Assembly: GCA_026184415.1 (NCBI GenBank)
Contig: CM047940.1
Location: forward strand, 5,890,001 to 5,954,000
Length of the DNA stretch: 64,000 nt
Origin: Trichothecium roseum
Taxonomy: Eukaryota; Ascomycota; Sordariomycetes; Hypocreales
Reading direction: 5' to 3'
Both the position numbers and the translations under genes were made by a program. Shown one piece after another: positions 33,256 to 43,367 of the stretch. Below the pieces are notes generated by a model. It was given only the letters and a program-made list of their open reading frames with translations. It ran no database searches and was not told where the DNA came from. The first letter of the stretch is position 1. The number at the start of each line of letters is the position of its first letter.

Positions 33256-34716
33256 TTAACTCAACCACCCCTTAGGACCACCCCAAGTGCCCTTTACCAT
33301 GTGCTCGTAATACACCCAGGGGAAGAAGTCCTTCTTCAGGTGGTAGAATGGGAGGCGGGGAACGGCCTGGTCGAACCCAATCAGGTCACCAAACGTCTCC
33401 TTGGGGACCCCACCATACTTGAACTCAGCGAGCATGACCTTGCCGTACTCGGTCAACAGGGGGCACGACGTATAGCCGTCGTAGGTGGCCTCGGGCTTCT
33501 TCCCCTCCATTGACAGGAGGAGGTTTTGCACTAGGACCGGGGCCTGGGCGGTGATGGCCGCCGCCGTCTTGGATGTGGGGAGACTGGACGCGTCGCCGGC
33601 GGACCAGACGTTGGGGTACTTTTTGTGCTGGGTGGTGGCATTGTCGACGTCGACGAAGCCGGCAGCGTCGGCCAGAGGGCTGTCCTTGACAAAGGCATGG
33701 GGGCCCATCTTGGGCACAACGTGCAGCAAGTCGAACTTTTTCGTCACCTTGTCCTGACCGTCGGGGCGGGCAAAGGTAGCGTCGCTGCCGTTGACGGAGA
33801 CGAGGTCGTGCTGGAACAGACCCTCGACGCCCCGCTCCTTGCGCATCTCCTCGAGCTTGGCGCTGTACTTGGGGACTCCAAACATTACGGGAAGGCCGGT
33901 AGCGAAGCTGATGTTGATGGGGGACTTGGCGGGGTCGGCGGGGTCGTACAGGCCGTTGCGCTTCCAATGGTCGAGGGCGAGCCACATGACCTTTTGGGGG
34001 GCGCCGGCGCACTTGATGGCGCCTGCGGGCTGGGTGAAGATGGCGCGGCCCTTTTCCAGCTTCCTGACGGTGTCGAAGACCTTGTCGCAGTGGTCGTAGC
34101 CGTAGATGGACGAGACGAGGAGCTTGGGGTCGGCCAGGGCTTCGGGCAGACCCTGGACGCTGCCAAAGTTGACGTTGATGCCGGGGGCCACGACGAGCTG
34201 CTCGTAGCTGACCTTTTCCCCGTTGCCGAGGGTGATGAGATTCTCGTCGGGCTTGAAGGAGCTCACCTGGGCACGGTAGAGCTTAAGCTTGGGGTCGACC
34301 AGGCTATCGAGGGGGCGGCGCAGCTCCTGCTTGGTCTTGAGACCGCCGCCAACCAGGGTCCACCCGGGCTGGTAGTGGTGCCACTCGGCGGGGTCGACGA
34401 CGGCGATGTCGTCCTGCTTGAAGCTGCCGGTCCGGAGGAGCTGATGGCTGATGGCCAGGCCTGCGGTGCCCCCACCAATGACGGCGACCTTGTGAGACGG
34501 ACCGGCCTGGATGGGGCTGGTGCTGGGCTTCTGGGTATCCTTCGGCTGGGTATCCTTTTGGCTGCCCTTTTGGCTGTCCTTTTGGCTGTCCTTTTGGCTA
34601 GGGTTGGCGGTGGTGGCGGCGACTGCAAAGCTTCGGGTCCTCGGCGAGGTCACGACGAGGGACCGCCTGCCGCTAGCTGCTGCACCTCTCCGTAGCGAGC
34701 ACCGTGATAGCATCAT
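33256..34716 (-). CDS. Mitochondrial sulfide:quinone oxidoreductase (Hmt2-like)
   Basis: This flavoprotein oxidises sulfide and passes electrons to ubiquinone at the inner mitochondrial membrane. It is intronless, 486 residues. The first ~35 residues are Arg/Ser/Ala-rich without acids, a mitochondrial presequence. Next comes an unusual Ser-Gln-Lys-Asp repeat (about 40-62). The FAD site KVAVIGGGTAGLA starts at 76. Cys236 (IKCAG) and Cys418 (YTSCPL) fit the redox-active pair of eukaryotic SQR, and WSAGDASSLPTSKTAAA is the second FAD motif. The C-terminal helices (LKKDFFPWVYYEHMVKG) are the membrane-docking segment. The best-known fungal homologue is fission yeast hmt2. Upstream is a 1.1-kb gap to the methyltransferase gene, which is divergent. 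Confidence 0.95.
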   Translation of the reverse strand: MMLSRCSLRRGAAASGRRSLVVTSPRTRSFAVAATTANPSQKDSQKDSQKGSQKDTQPKDTQKPSTSPIQAGPSHKVAVIGGGTAGLAISHQLLRTGSFKQDDIAVVDPAEWHHYQPGWTLVGGGLKTKQELRRPLDSLVDPKLKLYRAQVSSFKPDENLITLGNGEKVSYEQLVVAPGINVNFGSVQGLPEALADPKLLVSSIYGYDHCDKVFDTVRKLEKGRAIFTQPAGAIKCAGAPQKVMWLALDHWKRNGLYDPADPAKSPINISFATGLPVMFGVPKYSAKLEEMRKERGVEGLFQHDLVSVNGSDATFARPDGQDKVTKKFDLLHVVPKMGPHAFVKDSPLADAAGFVDVDNATTQHKKYPNVWSAGDASSLPTSKTAAAITAQAPVLVQNLLLSMEGKKPEATYDGYTSCPLLTEYGKVMLAEFKYGGVPKETFGDLIGFDQAVPRLPFYHLKKDFFPWVYYEHMVKGTWGGPKGWLS

Positions 34717-35007
34717 GTTGTCGTCGTCGTCGGATCTTGTTGACGGTGCGATGTGATGTGATGTCTCACGTGGGGAAAAAAAGCAAAATCGACGACACAG
34801 GCGAGGAAGAAAAAAATCGTGGTACGACTAGACGGATTATTAAGATACACACAACGCATAGCAGCACGCACAGCAAACATTGTCGGCGGCGGCCGGCGTG
34901 CTTTGGTGGGGTACCAGCCGGGTCAAGCACGCCATCCTGTCCCGTCGGGGCTAAACCTGTTTTGGGGCGGTGATGGCTTCTGTTGGAGAGATTGTCTGTT
35001 GACGAAT

Positions 35008-35038
<31 letters not shown>

Positions 35039-35819
35039 GAACAATGGCAGCAGTGCTGATGCGCGTGCATGCAAAAACCAAGGACTGGAAAAGTGTTTGA
35101 ACACCTTGGCTTTGTGCGCTATTCTTTCCTCGTTGGGTTATACCGTGTTGAAGAATTGGGAGTCACGTCTTTGAGCTTTCATCGTGTTGTTTGGTGAATG
35201 ATGAAGCATATGCAAGCATGGCGCCTTGTTCTTTTTTTCTTCTTCCTATTTTGCTCTAATGTTTTCTCCTTGGTTTTCCCCCTCCTTTCTCCTCCTCACG
35301 AATGTACTATACAAGAGTTTCGCTCGCAAGCACGCTTCTTGCTCGCAACATTGGACGTGCTTTAGGGTATGTGGCGCTAGGGCGACGGCTGGGCAGCCCG
35401 GTGATGGCTTCATTTTCTGGCTCCGGCGTTCGCCTCACCGAGATGCCCTAAGCTCAGGTTTTTTTCTTCTTCCGTTTTTCCATTTTTTTTCCTAGCACGG
35501 ACTTTGGCGATTCAGGGTCATCGGCCGCGGCAACGCCCCCCACGTGGACCTTGCGGCTGGCCTAGACTCATCGTGGTAGGACTTTATCGTGGTAGGGAGC
35601 GGAAAAAAAAAAGATTTCTAATGCAAAAAAAAAAAAAAAAAAAAAAAAAAGGAAAAGGAAAAAGCGGTAGCGGTCAGACCGTGTCACCGACAAATTCGCA
35701 CAACCGACACGTATACCATAATTTCAAACGCGAAGACGGAGTTTTGAGAGCAGAGCAGATTCGTTGCTTAAACGTGAGAGATAAGGAAGAAAAAAAAAAG
35801 AAAAAAAAGAAAGAAAGAA
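34717..35819. other. Divergent promoter region with triplet and poly-A repeats
   Basis: 1.1 kb between Hmt2 (minus) and the methyltransferase (plus). It holds a GCA triplet run (35008-35037), T-rich tracts and poly-A/AAAG tracts (about 35625-35650 and 35790-35817) directly before the methyltransferase start. No gene seen. Confidence 0.55.
35008..35037. repeat. (GCA)10 triplet repeat
   Basis: Ten uninterrupted GCA units lie in the gap between the Hmt2 and methyltransferase genes. Confidence 0.95.
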
Positions 35820-37049
35820 ATGAGAGATACGGCGCGGGCTGCTGGGAAGACGCTACCACCGTCAAGCTTCTTACCGCTGGTCAAGACGCTGAGCTCTATT
35901 CCCGAGCAGCGAATCCTGTCGGCCCTCGGGTCGTTGTCCGACATTTACTGTCCCCTGGCGCGTGTCGAGGTGGTTCCGGGGCAGAAGGAGGCTCCGTATG
36001 AAGTGGCCGACTCTGGCTACGCATCTGGCGCAGAAGACGATAACAACGACGACGACGATGGCGGGTATGGCTACGGGAAGATGGATGAGCTGCGGGCGGA
36101 CGAGTTCGAGCGCGGGTTCGCGGAGAGGTGGCTGACGGGGTTCCTTGCCCGCGCCGAGGAGCTGCCGTTCGCGTCCGAGGATGCGAGAGAGCAGGCCGCC
36201 GACCACGCCTCGTCCATCCTTGAGTCCTTCTTCGCCGGCACCGTCGAGGAGAACCGGCTGGCACGGGAGGAGCTCGCCGACTACGCGAGGAGCTTCTTCT
36301 TCGACGTGACCGCCGTGGACGGTCGGCCCCGGATCCAGGTGGACGTCAACGACGGGCTGGCGGGCACCGACTCGGCGGATCCTGACGACGTCGGACTGCA
36401 GACGTGGGGGGCCTCGGTCGTCATATCGAGACTGCTGTGCGCTGAGCCCGAGCGCTTCGGCCTCTTGCCTGATGTCGTGGGACAGCATCCTCGCATCGTC
36501 GAGCTGGGCGCGGGCACCGGCCTCGTCAGCCTCGTGCTCGCGCAGCTCCTGCCGAAACTAGGCGTGCGGGCTGCGCACACAACGGCGACGGACTACCACC
36601 CCGCCGTGCTGTCCAACCTCGCGTCCAACATCGCCATGAACACGTCGCGGCATGAGGGGGACGCCGCGGTGCTCGACTCGTGCGCCCTGGACTGGTCCGC
36701 CCCGGCGCTGGACGAACCGCCGCTCGACGCCGGCCCCGCGGATATGCTGTTCGCGACGGACGTGGTGTACGAGCGCGAGCACGCGCTCTGGCTGCGGGAC
36801 TGCTCGGCGCGGCTGCTGGGTCCCCGCGGCGTCTTCTGGCTCTCGGCCACGGACCGGCCCAGCGGGCAGCGGCAGGACATTGTGGAGACTGTAGAGGCGG
36901 CGTTTGCGGAGACTGGAACCGGCGTGCCGAGGGACGGGAGGGGGCGGAGGCTGGTGATTCGGGGGTGGGAGGCGCTGGAGAAGAGGGAGGGAGTCGGGAG
37001 GGGGGACGAGGGCGGGTACAGGCTTTACAGGATAGAATGGGGGTTTTAG
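35820..37049 (+). CDS. FAM86/EEF2KMT-like protein lysine methyltransferase
   Basis: A class I SAM-dependent methyltransferase of the family that includes the eEF2-Lys methyltransferase (FAM86A) and METTL21 proteins. A single exon gives 409 residues. Residues 1-60 hold an N-terminal helical region typical of FAM86 (SSFLPLVKTLSS...), followed by a disordered Asp/Asn/Gly insert (70-86). The catalytic part begins with VGLQTWGAS (191-199), the LQTWG-type entrance motif of this family. Motif I is IVELGAGTGLVSL with the ribose-binding region near Glu228-Gly234, TDYHP carries the acidic residue that follows strand 2, and FATDVVYERE (311-320) matches the D-x-x-Y element that positions the target lysine. 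Start chosen at the first ATG; the leader is almost pure A/G. Target protein not proven; eEF2 is a reasonable expectation. Confidence 0.86.
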   Translation: MRDTARAAGKTLPPSSFLPLVKTLSSIPEQRILSALGSLSDIYCPLARVEVVPGQKEAPYEVADSGYASGAEDDNNDDDDGGYGYGKMDELRADEFERGFAERWLTGFLARAEELPFASEDAREQAADHASSILESFFAGTVEENRLAREELADYARSFFFDVTAVDGRPRIQVDVNDGLAGTDSADPDDVGLQTWGASVVISRLLCAEPERFGLLPDVVGQHPRIVELGAGTGLVSLVLAQLLPKLGVRAAHTTATDYHPAVLSNLASNIAMNTSRHEGDAAVLDSCALDWSAPALDEPPLDAGPADMLFATDVVYEREHALWLRDCSARLLGPRGVFWLSATDRPSGQRQDIVETVEAAFAETGTGVPRDGRGRRLVIRGWEALEKREGVGRGDEGGYRLYRIEWGF

Positions 37050-37540
37050 ACGCGCGGGATAGAGGGATAGACTATGGCATACGGGTAAGAAGGGCATGGC
37101 ATGTTTTTTTTCTCTTTTCTTTTCTTGTTGCGTTTCTACGGAGTATAGTTATGGGCATGGACATGGACAATGGCGGGCTTGGCTTTCGATTGGCGTTTGA
37201 TATATACGAGGTTGCTTAGACCTAGAACTAGAGTTAGAACTTGGAAGCATAACAATAGAAGGGCGTTTCGTGGGGAGGTTCTTTTCTTGGGTTCATGGTG
37301 TTGAGCTGAGAAGGGGCTCGGATGATATTGTGAATGCGACGGCAGTTTCAAGACGTGTAAAAAAAAGAAAAAGAAAACAATGGTTCATTATCACGGCAAG
37401 GTACTTGTATGCGGAGTAATAAGAGGGGAATTTATTTGGGGGGGAACGTGGCGTGCTCGTCGAGGCGACGATGCTCCCAAAGGCATGTTTTAGGGATATA
37501 TTTCATTTCCCCTTTTTCTTCTTCTCTCCAATGAGGGAAA

Positions 37541-37570
37541 GAAGAAGAAGAAGAAGAAGAAGAAGAAGAA
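37541..37570. repeat. (GAA)n and nearby (ATC)n triplet repeats
   Basis: About ten GAA units. An imperfect ATC run follows at 37631-37668. Confidence 0.9.
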
Positions 37571-39803
37571 AAAACCATCGGTTATGCGTTTTGCGTTTCG
37601 AAAAAGGGATGAAAACAGATCATTTCCAATCATCATCATTATCATCATCATCATCATCATCATCATCAACAGCAACGACAATAACAACAAGACGGCGAGC
37701 GAGCGCTATCAAAGTCGAAGAGATATCCGGATACTACCAGCCTTGGTACCGATTACTCCGCACGGCTGGGATGATTGAAATACAGTGTACGGAGCACGGG
37801 GTCCTCCGTACCGTAAATCTACGAACCGAAAGTGCCTGTTTCCTGCCTCATTTCGGACCCGAATCCTACTACATTTTGGAATCTGCGCCCCTGATGAGGA
37901 TGATTGCGCGCATGCGCTGCACGGCCTCGAGACCGAAGCGACGAAATATACACCGTACCCCCGTAGCTAAATGTTGAATGTTTCGTTTCCCTACTCGGCA
38001 CGTGCGACCGCCGCCGGGGCCTTGCCCTGGGGTAGGGAATCTGGGATGGTGGTGCAAACTGGAGTTGTTGCGCAGAGACCGTTGGACGGGGGTGGGGGGG
38101 GGATTGGACGCGAGCAGGCGAGATATTGATGCGGAACAATCCGTACGGAGTACGGTGACGAGAACCGAGGACCAATGTCAATCCATGGATGTCATGTTTA
38201 TTCACGCACGACCTGAGTGGTGTGCTTCGTCCTCGATACTCGCGCAAGAAGAGCGAGTGCCCACGGTAACATGACAGGGGACTGACACGGTATTGCCTTG
38301 TAATAGCATGCCCTGCTGCTGCGCCGGGGATGCGAAAGTGGCGAGCAGATGAGCCATCGGAAACCGGGTGCCCGTAGCGGATTACGGAGTACTGTTGAGG
38401 AAAAAGGAGGGAAAAAAAAGGGGGGGGGGGGGATCAGGTCAGCGTTTGCACGGTGCACCTTTTCCCAAGGGCCTGCCCGGGGCCGTGCGTTTCGTGGTCC
38501 CCCCGGCTCTCTTTTCTCCCGGGAGAGTTGTGCTCCGTGCGGATTACTCCGTAGGGGGGGAGGGGGAAGGGGAGGGGGGGATCGGAGGAGGGAGGGAGGA
38601 GGCGAGGAAGGAGACGCGGCTGATACCATGCCGGGGTGGACCTATTTCGGGGCTGTTTCGTTTCGAGTCCTGAGGAGTGCTCAAGTACGGAGTATTCCAT
38701 ATATCTGATGTACGGCCGATGTCTTCCTGCATATGGAGTACAGGCCTACAACGTCTGTCAGTGAAGTACGGAGGACTCCGTATATATGATCCGTGTTACG
38801 GACGTAGGTGCAAAGCCCTTGTCCTGGCTGTGAAGGCAGTACATACGGAGTACATACCCGGGTTTGAAGGGCTGCGGTCTTGGAGCGAGGCATCGGAGCA
38901 AGGTGTTTCCCTACATCGTTGCCATACCGTTGGAGTTTGCCGTCTTGCGGTCGTGGTGCTTTGGCGTGTGCTGCCTGGCTTGTTCCCCTAATTGTCCGGA
39001 GTACTTACTGTCGAGCAGAGCAGGTAGCGGGCCTGGCGCTGACCCTTACACAGACGTCGCGTTCCTCGTGTCCGATTGATCAGCGCCGAACGGGCGGGGT
39101 GAGGTGCATCGTCGTCGTTTTTGCCCTCGTCGTCGTCGACGTCGAGGTCGAATGGGCCTGATGCGTCGCTATTCACGGCCATCATTACGGACGTAAACAC
39201 CCGCTGCTGCTACTGCAAGGCTGCAGTAGCAGAGGCAGAGGCAGAGGCCGCTTATTCCCGTCGCATCGCCCTTCTTCCCCCTTGCTCCTCCTTGAAGCAG
39301 ATGCTGTAGATCATCGTCAGCTACCACTGGATCTGACCAACGAGTCAGTGACAAGCGCAGCCAGCGCAAACCTGGCGCATCTTCTTTAGTACTCCGTACT
39401 CGGTAAGTAGTATGGAGTACTAGCAACAATGGTACCTAAATCTGTAGTAGTGGTAACAGTAGTAGTAGGTAGTAGTACCCCGTACTGCTGCAAAGCACGG
39501 GAATACGCTGCGCGCGTACTCGGTAAACCCGAACAAATGACGTTCTCGCAGACGCAAACCGCATCACGCCAAGATAACCTACCTCCCCCCTCCCCCCCCC
39601 TCCCCCCCAACAGAAGCTGCTCACGCACGCGAGTCATCGTAGCGCATAGTCATGGCACGCCGTCCATCTCTGCACACGCGTACCTCCGCGCTTTGCTCTC
39701 TGGCGCTACTCGTACATGTTTCCTGCAACCTTTACGAAGGAGAGCAGGGCTGAGAATAGAAAACGGCGCGATACATTAGCCTGTCTGATGATGGAGGAGC
39801 GGA

Positions 39804-39821
39804 GGGGGGGGGGGGGGGGGG
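39804..39821. repeat. Poly-G run, 18 nt
   Basis: Uninterrupted run of 18 G within the 4.3-kb gap. Confidence 0.9.
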
Positions 39822-41392
39822 CGTCGACTTCCGAAAAAATAGAGAATGCGCCACGAGCGGAATCGGGAAACTAAGGAAACAACGTAAAAGTCTTGGTAGG
39901 AAAAACTGAATCGCTCACATCCTTTGTTTTCTCTCGCCTCTCTGTTTGTACGGAGTACCATCTCTCTCCCTCTCGTCTCACGCGCTAAAAGCGGCTGCGG
40001 CTCATGTCGCGGGGTGGGCTGTCTGGTAAACTGGTCACCTAGGTAGCCGACTGGCAGGCAGGCCGCCATGCAAATGAAGGTGAAAAGAACTGTCCGGATA
40101 CGCAGTACGTCCAAGAGCAAAGACGCATATCCCGGCAATCTTCCAAGGTTTTTCTGTTTTCGTCTTTGCTTGTCGGTTCCTGGTTCTCGTTTCAGATGGA
40201 ATGCTCCGTAGGAAAAGAATGCACATGGCAACAGGGTTATTGCTTGCACAGACAACCATCTGCTCGGTTCAAGGATAGAGAATTGGAGAGAGAAAAAAAA
40301 AGAGAATAGTGGTTCCCGAGGTGCACTTCGTTGTACGTGCTTGGTAGTACTCCGTAATACATAGTAGTCTGTGACAAACGGCCGTATTGCTGGCCTTTTC
40401 ATGATTTGCCCTCTTTACGAACGGAAACCATCCCCAGACCCAGATGGTTGGTGGTGTGAGCAAATCGGAAACGCTGTAAACTGGCTAGGTCCTTGCACAT
40501 AGTAAGTAGGCTGGCTATGTGGCTCTGCAGTATTGTATTCTGCATGTACTAGTAGGACCGCATTGGGGGCTAGACCTAGTGAGTGTCCCTTCGTAATGGT
40601 GACTCCGGCGTTTTCTGGCACCGGGAGAAACTGCGTAGGCTGGTGTCCCTGACGTTGAAACCGCGCTTGGTGGAATGATCGCCCTTGGCACCAAACCACC
40701 GGGGCTCTCCCCGTAATAGAAGTATGTACTACAGGTACTACAGCACTACTAGTGGTAGTACTAACCCAAACCCATCGCTCTGGGGAGTTACCTCCCTCTT
40801 AGCATGCGGCCAGTTCGCAAGTAATCCTCCCACCAGATGATCGATGAATTGTGTGCACACTCTCGACAGGCGGGAGGAGGAGCCGGCGCTTGCTGGCCTG
40901 GCCTGGCCTGGATTTGCTTGTCTGGCCTTCCTGAACGAGTAAGGAGGCCGACGCGAGAGCCGAAGCGTTTTGGGGAGGAAACAAGCACTGGACTCAACAC
41001 ATTCTGGTAGGAGTATCCACTAGGGGGGAAAGGACTGTCGGAATACTACCCTCTAGTAGGGAGTAATCCGTCCATGATAGTACTCCTGCAGGTCACTGTC
41101 GGTATTCTACTTCGTACTGGGGGGACAAGATGATGAAAGGAAACATGCTATGCTGGTGGTATTACAACTCGTATCGATAAAAGATGGCCAGGTATAGGTA
41201 TGGCCGTGATTTAGGTGATGACTGGTATAATGATATGTATGTACAAGAAAGTACCGAGGTTCCTAATACTGGGCGCCGTGCATCTCACTACCCAAGGCGT
41301 GGCGGGGAGTTGGAATAGGACACGTCCGACAGGGTCGTCAAGGAACGCGAGAAATACTAGTACGGGGGGCACTCTCAAGTGGGACTGCCATT

Positions 41393-43367
41393 TTACTTGG
41401 GGATCTTGAAACCGGAGTGGCGCAGCTTCTGGAAGACGCCCTTGGGGTCGTACTTGGCCGAAGCGGCGCGCAGCCTCTGGATCGACTCCTCGCCGTAGCC
41501 CGAGATGGGATCCTGCACGTAGTGCGCGTAGTTCAGGTAGCTCCAGTTCCAGTTGGCGTCGAGCGAGTCGGCGTAGTCCTCAACCTCGTCAAAGAAGTCG
41601 CGGATCATGGGGAAGGCGACGGCCTCGTGGTCGGCGCTCTCGACGCCAAAGTACATGAGGAACATGAAGCCGGGGCCCTCGGCCACACGGTCCTCCAGCC
41701 CGAGCGAGTTGTGACCCTTGGCCTGGGCCACCATGGGTGCCGTCATGGGCTGCGCCTGGCAGCTGCTGAACATGCCCGTCTCCGTGCCGATCTTATCCTC
41801 GATGGCCAGCATGAGAGCTTCGTGCTTGTCCGAAATGAACTTGAGCACGCGGGCATCGTTCTTGTACGTTCCCGTGAACCAAATAGTGCTAACAAGGAGA
41901 ACGGGTTAGAGTAGTTGCTAAATAAATGAGAAAAGAAAAACAAGAGAGAGAGAGAAAAAAAAAGAAAAAAGGGGGGAGGGAAACGAGCAAAGGGACTCGA
42001 CTTACTAGGTCCGGTAGTCGCGGATTAGCTCAGTGGTTATGTTGGACATGGTGCCGCTCCTCAGAGAGTTGGAAGTCTGCCCCTCGACGGCCAGGTAACC
42101 ATCAAAGGCGGGCGCGTAGGCCACGTTGGCTACGTTGTCGAGGACGCAGCGGATGGCGAAGCCCCCGTTGGATGGGTCGTAGCCCCAGCCCATGATGGAA
42201 GAGCTGTAGACATCATTGGGCACGTTGTCGGTAAAGGCGATGAAGGCGTCAATGATGGGATCCGTCTGGGCGTACTCGAAGCCGACGATGCCGCCCCAGA
42301 TGTTGGGCTCTGCCGGGTCGGCAAACTCGATGGCGTGCAGGTCGTAGCGGGTTACGAGGCCAAAGTTGCCCGACCCTCCCTTCAGGGCCTGCCACAGGTC
42401 CGGGTTCTCATCCTCGTTGGCGTCGACCACGGAGCCGTCAGCCAAGACAACCTCGAAGTTGGCAACCTGGTCGCAGGCGAAGCCGTGGCTGGCCGAGTGG
42501 AACGAGTTGCCGCCGCCCGTGAGGAAGCCGCCTACACCCACGGAGCCGGCTCGGCCGCCCGTGACGGTGACCCCGTGAGGAGTCAAGGCGTCGTAGACAT
42601 CGCCCCAGTGACCGCCGGGACCGATGGAGGCCAACTTAGTGTCTGCGTCGTATGTGGTTTGGTTGAAGTTGCCTAGCAAAATTCTCTGCATGAGATTGGT
42701 GTCTTCACCAACGGAGTGCAGAGTACGGAATTATAAAAGGGAGGGGTATGGTAGTGCCCTATTCCGTATGTAGTCACGCGGTATTGCAACCCGCGCTACA
42801 TACAAACAGAGGATGGATAGGGGGAAGGGGGGAAGGGGGAAAGAAGCTAGACATCATGTGAACTTTTTGCTTACCCATGTCAATCGTCACACCCTCCTCC
42901 AAACTGTTGGCAAGGGCGTGGGTGCCGTGACCTCCCCCGCGGATGCCAAAGGGGCATTTGTTCTTGACAATCGTCGTCATGGCCGCAGAAACACCCTCCA
43001 CCGTCTTGGGCATCACCATGCACCAAGGCTCTAGGGCTGCACTTAGCGACCAGTACGTCTCCATGCGCTCGCTGTAGGCGGCATTGTCAGGCAGGTACAC
43101 CTGGCCCTTTAGCTCAGGGACCTTGGAGAGAGCCTTGCACTATAAGAGAGTCAGCAAAGACTTTGTCGGCATGTGGATAGGGGGTTACATTGAAAGCAAC
43201 CAATGCGAAATTTTACCGAAGCCAATATGAGAGGCATAGTAGAGAAGAGAGAGAATACATACGCATTGAGGTCTGGCATGCGCGCCGTCAGAAGTCACTG
43301 CAGCAGCAGCAACAGCAGTGGCGCCGGCAAATGCCATGACCGGGGTGAGGCAACGGGTGCCCTTCAT
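41393..43367 (-). CDS. Secreted BBE-like FAD-linked oxidase
   Basis: Berberine-bridge-enzyme-like oxidases carry covalent FAD and oxidise sugars, alcohols or metabolites with release of H2O2. Exons 43367-43263, 43139-42875, 42672-42006 and 41888-41393 give 510 residues. Residues 1-24 are a signal peptide (CLTPVMAFAGATAVAAAA). The mature N-terminus has the Cys-Cys pair common in fungal members (PQCCKALS). The FAD-binding PCMH domain shows GIRGGGHGTHALA with His106 as the expected histidyl-FAD anchor. The second anchor region, GGRAGSVGVGGFLTGGG, lacks the Cys needed for bicovalent binding, so this looks like a mono-covalent or non-covalent enzyme. The C-terminal BBE motif NWSYLNYAHYVQDP ends the domain and the last residues (KYDPKGVFQKL) are typical. 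The second intron (42874-42673) is 202 nt, long for this genome. Substrate unknown. Confidence 0.92.

Larger units (their letters stand above)
37050..41392. other. 4.3-kb gene-free region with dense repeats
   Basis: The largest gap in the window. It has GAA (37541-37570) and ATC (37631-37668) triplet runs, poly-G runs (38420-38432, 39804-39821) and nine exact octamer copies (37138, 38145, 38384, 38545, 38687, 38845, 39390, 39950, 40348) plus several one-mismatch copies. Many short GTAGTA/TACTAC stretches accompany them. No frame longer than about 200 codons shows protein-like features. Confidence 0.6.

Noticed and set aside
33625..34695. A 356-codon frame opposite the Hmt2 gene
   Set aside because: Val/Gly/Asp-rich antisense shadow with no motifs; the Hmt2 frame explains the region.
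37050..41392. Possible hidden gene in the 4.3-kb gap
   Set aside because: Both strands were read; frames up to about 208 codons are low-complexity or lack protein features and have no splice-linked partner.
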